Program-made: the position numbers and the translations under genes
From: Bacteroidales bacterium
GTDB lineage: Bacteria > Bacteroidota > Bacteroidia > Bacteroidales > WCHB1-69
DNA: 6,968 nt
Reading direction: 5' to 3'
Assembly: GCA_031272415.1 (NCBI GenBank)
Contig: JAISTU010000213.1
Coordinates: 1 to 6,968 of the forward strand
Shown: positions 1-4,902 of the stretch, piece after piece
Layout of the letters: each line of letters begins with the position of its first letter
Numbering within the stretch: position 1 is the first letter of the stretch
The notes under the pieces: model-generated
What the model was told of the DNA's origin: nothing
Database searches by the model: none
What the model saw: only the letters and a program-made list of their open reading frames with translations

Positions 1-209
1 ACCCATACTTCTCCGCCACCTTTTGTCTCTACCGTGTCAATCATTGCCTGCAAATCAGGTGAAGCGTTATCCCATTTATCCCCAGTCTGTGTTCCTCGAC
101 CACCAGGATATACATATCTTATTAACTGTGCATTAACATTGATGTTAATCATCATTCCTAAAAGCAGTACTAATACTGCAACTTTCTGTAAAAAATCTGT
201 TCTTTTCAT
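1..209 (-). CDS. Secreted protein, N-terminal fragment, probably parallel beta-helix repeat type (truncated by window edge)
   Basis: Only the first 69 codons are present; the gene continues beyond position 1. Translation from the ATG at 209-207 gives a signal peptide (MKRTDF, then a hydrophobic stretch VAVLVLLLGMMININ, probable cleavage near NVNAQ at residues 24-28). The mature start follows: IRYVYPGGRGTQTGDKWDNA, then SPDLQAMIDTVETKGGGEVW. From family knowledge, the pattern G-G-x-G-x-x-x-G-x-x-W-x-N-A-S-x-D-L-Q-x-M-I-D...GGGEVW is the opening turn of many large secreted Bacteroidota proteins with pectate-lyase-like right-handed beta-helix repeats, often cell-surface or type IX-secreted. That is recognised by eye; the repeats themselves lie outside the window. 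It starts 73 bp after the stop of the upstream lipoprotein gene, with no convincing terminator or TAnnTTTG box between them, so co-transcription is possible. The leader is AT-rich without Shine-Dalgarno. Confidence 0.72.
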   Translation of the reverse strand, partial: MKRTDFLQKVAVLVLLLGMMININVNAQLIRYVYPGGRGTQTGDKWDNASPDLQAMIDTVETKGGGEVW

Positions 210-282
210 GATTCTTATCTTTTAATTATTTATTTAAATTTACCCATTATAACGTAATAATTTCTTATTTATTGTTTTTTTA

Positions 283-966
283 TTATAAAAGTTTTTCTGT
301 CATTAAAAATGTGTCTCTCATTTGCAATGTGTCTACGTTTTTCACATAAAATTCCACATATATGGCATCTATAGAAAAAACATTCTCTTTTTTACTATAG
401 ACCATGTGTGCTTTTCCATAAATAGACGATGGATACTCTTTTGCATAAGAGATAAATTTTAAACTATATGGTATCGATTTATCGGCTACAAATACTGCCG
501 AATCATATTGTGTTCCCAGCCAAATATATGGTGCACAAGTCAATGCACATAGATTCGTGTCATTTTTAACAAATTCAATTGTATCCGGAGTATAATTGGG
601 GCGGAGCGGGTAAGTTCTTACATATTTTCCCAGCAATTTATTCACCCTCACAATTGCCTCTCTTTTGGTTTGGACAATTTTGCCATCGCTCTCTTCGACT
701 TTGTAGATGAGCATTTTGCGTCCTACTTCGTCCAAGCCTTCAATGACAATCCCTTCGGTAATCTGCTTGCCTTGTCCGTTTTTAATCACAACTCCTTGCA
801 TTGCTTTTGCCGAATCTCCCAAATCCAATACCAAAACCGTATCCTCATACGGCAAAGAAATTCTAATATTTTTCCCATTGCCTGTCTCTTCTTCCTGCTT
901 TTTACAGCCATCTACTGCAACCATTATCGTTGCTAATCCAATTACTACTAATGCTAATTTTTTCAT
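283..966 (-). CDS. Lipoprotein of unknown function, possibly surface-exposed
   Basis: The 227-residue protein begins with a short Lys-containing n-region, a hydrophobic core LALVVIGLATIMVAV and Cys21 in VDGC. This reads as a lipobox for signal peptidase II, with an unusual Asp at -2. The mature end is CKKQEEE: three glutamates at positions +4 to +6 after the lipid Cys. Acidic residues near the mature start are known in Bacteroidota as part of the signal that carries lipoproteins to the outer face of the outer membrane, so surface exposure is plausible but inferred. I do not recognise the rest. It is mixed polar sequence with beta-like stretches, a segment rich in basic residues around 99-120 (KIVQTKREAIVRVNKLLGKY), and two close cysteines in LCALTCAP near residues 139-143. 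The gene lies between the gcvH terminator and the beta-helix-like gene. No exact -7 box was found in its 250-bp upstream region. Confidence 0.82.
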   Translation of the reverse strand: MKKLALVVIGLATIMVAVDGCKKQEEETGNGKNIRISLPYEDTVLVLDLGDSAKAMQGVVIKNGQGKQITEGIVIEGLDEVGRKMLIYKVEESDGKIVQTKREAIVRVNKLLGKYVRTYPLRPNYTPDTIEFVKNDTNLCALTCAPYIWLGTQYDSAVFVADKSIPYSLKFISYAKEYPSSIYGKAHMVYSKKENVFSIDAIYVEFYVKNVDTLQMRDTFLMTEKLL

Positions 967-1150
967 TTTTATTCTGCTTTAATTTATTGATATTCAATAT
1001 TTTACGATAGTATTTTTTATTTTTACAAAACATTTTCTACATATATGATACAAAAAGTTCTCATTTCGTTGCCTCAAAAATGAAAAAAAAGTTTTAAAAT
1101 ATTGAAAATGAGAGAGTTAGTGAAGAGATTAAACCAAATATTTTTGCACG
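967..1150. other. AT-rich intergenic stretch with a distant 12-bp inverted repeat
   Basis: This is the leader and promoter region of the lipoprotein gene, between its ATG and the gcvH terminator. It shows no credible ORF or RNA gene and no exact TAnnTTTG box on the minus strand. The only structure is a perfect 12-bp inverted repeat, TTCAATATTTTA at 993-1004 and TAAAATATTGAA at 1095-1106, about 90 bp apart. In sequence this AT-rich it could be chance. Confidence 0.4.
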
Positions 1151-1176
1151 AAAAAAAACCCTTTTTGCAAAGGGTT
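1151..1176 (-). terminator. Rho-independent terminator of gcvH with a GCAA tetraloop
   Basis: Read on the minus strand, AACCCUUU (1176-1169), loop GCAA (1168-1165) and AAAGGGUU (1164-1157) form a perfect 8-bp stem closed by a GNRA-type tetraloop. Six further U follow (1156-1151), making eight with the stem end. It starts 43 bp after the gcvH stop codon. On the opposite strand the loop would be UUGC and the U-run would be only partial, so minus-strand function is favoured. Confidence 0.9.
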
Positions 1177-1218
1177 AAAAAGTAATTTAAAATGAATGTT
1201 TTTACAATGTTTCAAAAA

Positions 1219-1599
1219 CTATTGCCCTAATAATTGTTGGTATTGGGCAGCGTCTAAGAGTTCGTTAAGTTCAGCAGGATTGGCAATTTTTACTTTAATA
1301 ATCCAGCCTTCACCGTAAGCGTCTTTGTTTATCAGAGCAGGGTCTGTGTCCAAAGCAACATTGCTTTCCAACACCTCGCCTCCTACCGGCATAAACATAT
1401 CTGATACTGTTTTAACGGCTTCTATTGAACCGAAAACTTCCTCACGCTCTAAACTTGAGCCAACAGAAGGCACATCAACATAAACAATGTCGCCCAACTC
1501 ATGCTGTGCAAAATCTGTAACGCCAACATAAGCGTTTTCCCCTTCTACTCTAATCCATTCATGGTCTTTTGTATACCTGAGATTCTCTAATACTTTCAT
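1219..1599 (-). CDS. gcvH: Glycine cleavage system H protein (lipoyl carrier)
   Basis: This 126-residue protein has the usual length and full pattern of H protein. It starts at the conserved LRYTKDHEWIRVEG (residues 7-20) and runs through VGVTDFAQHELGDIVYVDVP to the lipoylation hairpin GSIEAVKTVSDMFMPVGGEV, where Lys63 is the lipoyl attachment site. The family ending KDAYGEGWIIKVK (92-104) follows. In the cytoplasm its lipoyl arm shuttles between the P (glycine decarboxylase), T (aminomethyltransferase) and L (dihydrolipoamide dehydrogenase) proteins, turning glycine into CO2, ammonia and methylene-tetrahydrofolate. The P, T and L genes are not in the window. The gene has its own -7 box about 90 bp upstream and its own terminator, so it appears monocistronic. 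No glycine-riboswitch-like structure was recognised in the leader. All key residues are intact. Confidence 0.98.
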   Translation of the reverse strand: MKVLENLRYTKDHEWIRVEGENAYVGVTDFAQHELGDIVYVDVPSVGSSLEREEVFGSIEAVKTVSDMFMPVGGEVLESNVALDTDPALINKDAYGEGWIIKVKIANPAELNELLDAAQYQQLLGQ

Positions 1600-1688
1600 T
1601 TATATACTATTTATTTTTGTTATATAACTAATTTTCAACTATTTAATGATATTTTTGTAACTCCTACAAAAAAAAATTTAACCTTTTA

Positions 1689-1696
1689 CAAAATTA
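1689..1696 (-). promoter_or_regulatory. Bacteroidota -7 promoter box upstream of gcvH
   Basis: The minus strand reads TAATTTTG, an exact match to the Bacteroidota primary sigma -7 consensus TAnnTTTG. It lies just downstream of the receptor terminator (1743-1796) and upstream of gcvH, the position expected for a new promoter. Transcription would start near 1683, leaving a leader of about 84 nt. No clear -33 TTG is visible at the usual 19-21 bp spacing, which lowers confidence. Confidence 0.5.
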
Positions 1697-1742
1697 CACT
1701 TTTTTTTGAGAAAAATAATAAAATGAAAAAAAAGTTAATATT

Positions 1743-1796
1743 AAAAAAAACTCCGAAGTTCGCTAAGTAGTTTTTTTTCTTAACGAACCCCGAAGT
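1743..1796 (-). terminator. Long rho-independent terminator of the TonB-dependent receptor gene
   Basis: On the minus strand ACUUCGGGGUUCGUUAAG (1796-1779) pairs along all 18 positions with CUUAGCGAACUUCGGAGU (1767-1750) across an 11-nt loop (1778-1768), followed by seven U (1749-1743). Four of the 18 pairs are G-U wobbles. Read as plus-strand RNA those four become A-C mismatches, so the hairpin is shaped for minus-strand transcripts. It begins 24 bp after the receptor stop codon. Confidence 0.93.
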
Positions 1797-1806
1797 GATG
1801 TTATAC

Positions 1807-1821
1807 TTTTTTTTTTTTTTT
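1807..1821. repeat. 15-nt homopolymer overlapping the receptor stop codon
   Basis: Fifteen consecutive T on the plus strand (A on the coding strand) start inside the receptor stop codon, so the message reads UA followed by 15 A, then G. It is outside the reading frame apart from the stop itself. Such a tract is prone to replication slippage and to sequencing error. A length change would leave the protein intact as long as two A remain after the U. Confidence 0.9.
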
Positions 1822-4033
1822 ATTTTAAAATCAGCCTCATACCTGCATACCCCATAATACCTGTAATGGGTCCCCAAATCATGGATGCATCAAAATATTG
1901 TCCAAAAGGATTTTGAGGGTCAAGAATGGGATTTTTTTGCGTGTAATTGGTAAAATTTTCTACTCCCAAATAAATTTCAACTATACGGAACTTCTTGGTA
2001 ATCTGTGCATTAAATGTAAAAAATGCAGGAGAAGTTGCTGCTAATTGCCATGCATTAGGGTCTGTTTTTGTGTTAGGCAGCCTCTGTTTTCCATGAAATT
2101 GTGCCGTCAAATTAAACTTCCATTTATCAAATTTGGTAGAATAATTGAGGTTCAAAATGGCTTTATGTCGGCTCATAAACGGTTTTTCTTGCAGTTTTCC
2201 GTTCACCGTTTCTTGCACAAAATTAAATCGGTAGGCAGCCGTAATTTCAAAGCCTCTGAATGGATTTATAATCAATTCAGCCTGAGCCGAATGTGAATAA
2301 GACAGACCTGTTAAATTATAAAAATACACCGAATGCACATTTTGGTCTATATCGGTAATAACCTGATTAACAAAACGGGTATAAAAATAATCCACAATAA
2401 GCGTATTTTCTTTGCCTTTGATATGAAAAGACTGCGTAAAACTTACGCCTGCGTTCCATGCTTCTTCGGCTTTCAATTTTTCGGTGATAACAAATTGGCG
2501 ATTGCTGGTCATAAGTGCCGTATTTTCAATGAAAATGTTTGCACTTCTATAGCCTTTTCCTGCCGTGAGGCGTGCCGATGCACCTTTTCCCATTTCCCAT
2601 TTGGCATGAAATCTGGGCGTCCAAAATAGTCCATAATAAGTGTTGTAATCTGCACGAATTCCGACAGTTGCAATAAATTTTTCATCCAAAATAAAACTGT
2701 ACTGAGTGAAAATACCCGGCACAATTTCCATGCGATTGAAGGCACTATCGTTGAACATTTCAGCATAATTATCTATCTGAAAACTTGCTCCTGCATCAAT
2801 TTTATGCCGATTTTTTTTATCCAAAAAGTTTTCGTAATACGCATTTGCATAACCACTTAACTGCCTGCTATTGAATTGATTAAGACCATAAAAAGCATTA
2901 AATTGATGAAACGTAAAAGATGCAATTGTACCTATACTTTCGTTATTTCCTTTCAATAAAATACCGTTTTTGGATATAATATTTAAGCGATGATTATCCA
3001 CGCCAATTCCATAATGATTGGATGTCAATTTGTCTTTGTTTTTGTTGAAATCCATTTGACCGCCCGTGCGGGTGTCATAAAGGTAAGAAAGCATTGTCCT
3101 GCCTTCCATTTTACCTTCAATATCATAATCCCAGCGGTTCATCAGATGAGCCTGCGTACTGAGTGGTTTATCCATAAAACCGTCCTTGTTAAAATCCATT
3201 TTCATGGGCTGATTTTCAAAGTGAAACAACACCATTCCACTGTTGGATTCATTGACATTAAAGCGTGTATTGAGATTGAGTTCCGATTTAAGTTCTGAAT
3301 TAAAAAACAGATTCAAAAACAATTTTTCTTTGTTAGTTTCGGGCTTTTTGTATTGAATATCAATTTGTCCGCTAATGGATTCATAACCATTTAATACAGA
3401 AGCAGTTCCTTTTGAAATATTAATGGATTCCATCCACGAACCGGGTACAAACATCAATCCAAACGGAATAGATAGCCCGCGAATATAAGGTGTATTTTCA
3501 AGCATCAATTGATTATAGACACCCGCCAAGCCTAACATCTGAATTTGTTTTGCCCCTGTTATTGCATCCGAATAGGACACATCAACGGCAGCCGTACTTT
3601 CAAAACTTTCGGAAAGATTGCAACAAGCGGCTCTACGCAAGCCTTCTGTCGTAATAACTTGTGTAAGAATAGGTTTGCTCGAAATGTAAGTCCCTTCGGC
3701 AGCCGTTATAGTTACGCCCACTATCTCCCGCGAAGAAGTCATGATGATGCGAATGTCATTGTCGCCTTTTTTGACCAAAATAGTGTCCGCTTGATAGCCT
3801 ACATATCTGACAATCAATTTGTTATTGTCTTTTATGTAGGGTAACGAAAACTGCCCCGAATCGTTAGTAACAGTGCCAATTGTTGTACCTTGCCATAAAA
3901 GGGTTGCCCCCAGCAAAGGCTCTAATTTCCTTTCCGTATTGTACTCATACACAGTGCCTTGTATATTTTGTCCAAAAATTGTTGTCCCCACAAGGCTAAA
4001 AAGACAAATTTTTATTATGTTTTTTACTTTCAT
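1820..4033 (-). CDS. TonB-dependent outer-membrane receptor, probable metal uptake
   Basis: The 737-residue protein has the order typical of Bacteroidota receptors. A signal peptide (1 to about 21, ending TTIFGQ) is followed by a carboxypeptidase-regulatory-like beta-sandwich at about 23-100 (IQGTVYE, LLGATLLWQGT, GTVTNDSGQFSLPY, LIVRYVGYQ). A possible TonB-box stretch, EIVGVTIT (103-110), precedes the plug at about 120-230 (QMLGLAGVYNQLMLEN, PYIRGLSIPFG, ISKGTASVLNGYESISGQID), and a beta barrel runs to the C terminus. It would import a ligand across the outer membrane using TonB-ExbBD energy. Two details point to metal: Cys137-Cys138 in the plug motif AACCNLSESFE, and the cysteine-rich protein encoded 93 bp upstream. 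The AACCNLSESFE...GAKQIQMLGL version of the plug is one I recall from receptors next to metal-handling genes in this phylum, from memory only. A DxNxDGxxD loop at 280-288 resembles a calcium-binding loop. Ligand identity is inferred; the barrel and family are secure. Confidence 0.95.
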   Translation of the reverse strand: MKVKNIIKICLFSLVGTTIFGQNIQGTVYEYNTERKLEPLLGATLLWQGTTIGTVTNDSGQFSLPYIKDNNKLIVRYVGYQADTILVKKGDNDIRIIMTSSREIVGVTITAAEGTYISSKPILTQVITTEGLRRAACCNLSESFESTAAVDVSYSDAITGAKQIQMLGLAGVYNQLMLENTPYIRGLSIPFGLMFVPGSWMESINISKGTASVLNGYESISGQIDIQYKKPETNKEKLFLNLFFNSELKSELNLNTRFNVNESNSGMVLFHFENQPMKMDFNKDGFMDKPLSTQAHLMNRWDYDIEGKMEGRTMLSYLYDTRTGGQMDFNKNKDKLTSNHYGIGVDNHRLNIISKNGILLKGNNESIGTIASFTFHQFNAFYGLNQFNSRQLSGYANAYYENFLDKKNRHKIDAGASFQIDNYAEMFNDSAFNRMEIVPGIFTQYSFILDEKFIATVGIRADYNTYYGLFWTPRFHAKWEMGKGASARLTAGKGYRSANIFIENTALMTSNRQFVITEKLKAEEAWNAGVSFTQSFHIKGKENTLIVDYFYTRFVNQVITDIDQNVHSVYFYNLTGLSYSHSAQAELIINPFRGFEITAAYRFNFVQETVNGKLQEKPFMSRHKAILNLNYSTKFDKWKFNLTAQFHGKQRLPNTKTDPNAWQLAATSPAFFTFNAQITKKFRIVEIYLGVENFTNYTQKNPILDPQNPFGQYFDASMIWGPITGIMGYAGMRLILK

Positions 4034-4089
4034 TCTAATTTTCTTATTTTAGTGTTACAATTAATTGAATTTAAATATTTTAAGTAAAA

Positions 4090-4102
4090 CGGCAACTTGC
4101 CG
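4090..4102 (-). promoter_or_regulatory. Short perfect inverted repeat in the receptor leader
   Basis: CGGCAA-C-TTGCCG is a perfect 6-1-6 inverted repeat and stands out as a GC-rich island in the AT-rich gap between the cysteine-rich gene and the receptor gene. As RNA it folds to a 5-bp stem with a 3-nt loop followed on the minus strand by only UUUUAC, which would be a weak terminator at best. It could attenuate or separate the two messages, or act as a DNA operator just downstream of the possible internal promoter. Its role is inference. Confidence 0.4.
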
Positions 4103-4121
4103 AAAAAAAAATGATTTAATT

Positions 4122-4129
4122 CAAATTTA
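4122..4129 (-). promoter_or_regulatory. Possible internal -7 promoter box for the receptor gene
   Basis: The minus strand reads TAAATTTG, an exact TAnnTTTG match that overlaps the stop codon of the cysteine-rich gene. A start near 4117 would give the receptor its own leader of about 84 nt carrying the 4090-4102 inverted repeat. No TTG is found at the expected -33 spacing. The alternative is co-transcription from the upstream promoter at 4675-4682. Confidence 0.35.
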
Positions 4130-4648
4130 ACCGTAAACTACAAGAGAATGAATGAAATACAAGAATTTTTTTTCACCTGCCGACGTGTCCGAGCGAGGAA
4201 AATGATTTTCTAAATAAGAAAAAATGTTCGCAATTTCCATTTCCTGCTCTACAACAGGAGCAAATAAAAAACAAATAGAAAATTGCTTAAAAATTGACTT
4301 ATCAAATGCGACCGACAAATAGGCTGATTTGATTTTGTAAAATTTGTATTCAATTTTGCAACATTTTTGGTGATGAGAGGTTATTTTTTTTACTTTTTTT
4401 GTTATTTTTTTTGCAGGACAACAGGTCTCACCGGAGCAACAAGCATCCATAGACTTTTCTTGTGGCTCTGCCAAAACGCTTGTACAATCCGATTTTTCTT
4501 CATCAGAACAGCAATCTTGCTTTGAAAAAGCCCACCAATCAGCCTTTTTGCAGTGATAACATTGATGTACAAAAAAACCAATGCCACAACTATATACTAC
4601 AAATACAACCAATATAAACCAACTTGTAATTTTTTCCAAATAATTCAT
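4127..4648 (-). CDS. Small cysteine-rich membrane or periplasmic protein, putative metal-binding partner of the receptor
   Basis: I place the start at the ATG at 4648-4646, giving 173 residues. An in-frame ATG at 4687 lies upstream of a consensus -7 box (4675-4682), so it would not be in that transcript. The protein has a hydrophobic segment at about 10-28 (signal peptide or membrane anchor), then HQCYHC (28-33), and CC pairs at 46-47, 70-71, 76-77 and 96-97, plus C21, C55 and C126. Eleven of the 13 cysteines fall between residues 30 and 97. A Lys-rich stretch (80-89) precedes HHQKCCKIEYKFYKIKSAYL (92-111). This layout resembles small Bacteroidota proteins encoded beside TonB receptors that carry an HYC motif, CC pairs and a later Pro-rich end, although here HYC is replaced by HQCYHC and only FAPV stands where a PP might be. 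A role in binding or relaying a metal such as copper is inferred. Confidence 0.85.
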   Translation of the reverse strand: MNYLEKITSWFILVVFVVYSCGIGFFVHQCYHCKKADWWAFSKQDCCSDEEKSDCTSVLAEPQEKSMDACCSGETCCPAKKITKKVKKITSHHQKCCKIEYKFYKIKSAYLSVAFDKSIFKQFSICFLFAPVVEQEMEIANIFSYLENHFPRSDTSAGEKKFLYFIHSLVVYG

Positions 4649-4674
4649 ACTGCAAAAAAAAATATTCCTTTTTA

Positions 4675-4682
4675 CAAAGATA
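4675..4682 (-). promoter_or_regulatory. Bacteroidota -7 promoter box of the cysteine-rich/receptor unit
   Basis: The minus strand reads TATCTTTG, an exact TAnnTTTG match 26 bp before the ATG at 4648. Transcription would start near 4669, leaving a leader of about 20 nt. The -33 region is AT-rich without a clear TTG. This box also decides the start codon: the upstream ATG at 4687 lies on the far side of it. Confidence 0.55.
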
Positions 4683-4758
4683 CACATTTTTGCTAATTAA
4701 AAATTAAAAACTTTTTTTTTCAACTCTCAACTTTTTTGCATTTTGGAATAAAAATATT

Positions 4759-4826
4759 ATACCAAAGTGTAATAAAAAAAATCCATGGAATGAATAGTAT
4801 AACGTTAAAATCATTTTGGTATTACA
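4759..4826. promoter_or_regulatory. Inverted and palindromic elements upstream of the cysteine-rich gene, possible operator region
   Basis: ATACCAAA-G-TGTAATA at 4759-4774 is mirrored by TTTGGTATTACA at 4815-4826. TACCAAA pairs with TTTGGTA, and TGTAATA with TATTACA, the two halves overlapping by two bases in the second copy. Between them lies the 8-bp palindrome TAACGTTA (4800-4807). The stretch between the terminator of one unit and the promoter of the next (about 4690-4860) holds no credible gene. The elements sit roughly 80-150 bp upstream of the -7 box, far for a simple repressor site. Regulatory meaning is inference. Confidence 0.3.
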
Positions 4827-4854
4827 ATCACCACTAAACCCTAAAAAACACAGA

Positions 4855-4891
4855 AAATAAAGAAAAAGGCTGCCACCGAAGCAACAGCCTT
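4855..4891 (-). terminator. Rho-independent terminator of the lipoprotein/barrel operon, UUCG tetraloop
   Basis: On the minus strand AAGGCUGUUGC (4891-4881), loop UUCG (4880-4877) and GUGGCAGCCUU (4876-4866) form an 11-bp stem capped by the very stable C(UUCG)G tetraloop. It is followed by a U-rich tail, UUU then CUUUAUUUU. Three of the pairs are G-U wobbles that become A-C mismatches on the opposite strand, which fixes the working direction as minus. It begins 11 bp after the stop codon of the barrel gene. Confidence 0.92.
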
Positions 4892-4902
4892 GAATTTTGA
4901 TA

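Noticed and set aside
34..225. Plus-strand open frame over the start of the beta-helix-like gene
   Set aside because: It is antisense to a well-formed signal peptide and family motif, and its own translation resembles nothing recognisable.
246..261. Near-palindrome ATTATaACGTaATAAT between the lipoprotein and beta-helix-like genes
   Set aside because: It has one mismatched pair and is almost all A and T in an AT-rich gap; too likely by chance, and no U-run follows to make it a terminator.
670..982. Two overlapping plus-strand open frames across the lipoprotein gene
   Set aside because: They are antisense to the lipoprotein and to each other in different frames; the minus-strand lipobox protein explains the stretch.
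1600..1683. Possible glycine riboswitch in the gcvH leader
   Set aside because: The leader is AT-rich with homopolymer runs and shows none of the paired GC-containing helices expected of a glycine aptamer.
1686..1877. Minus-strand frame of 63 codons between the receptor and gcvH
   Set aside because: It runs through the receptor terminator hairpin and homopolymer runs, and its translation is low-complexity Lys/Phe/Asn sequence, so it is not a credible gene.
2045..3844. Several plus-strand frames of 80-100 codons and one minus-strand frame (2509-2766) inside the receptor gene
   Set aside because: They overlap a continuous 737-codon receptor with intact domain order; none has a recognisable product or leader.
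4402..4587. Alternative minus-strand frame inside the cysteine-rich gene
   Set aside because: It is a shifted frame of the same DNA and lacks the organised Cys pattern and hydrophobic N-terminus of the main frame.
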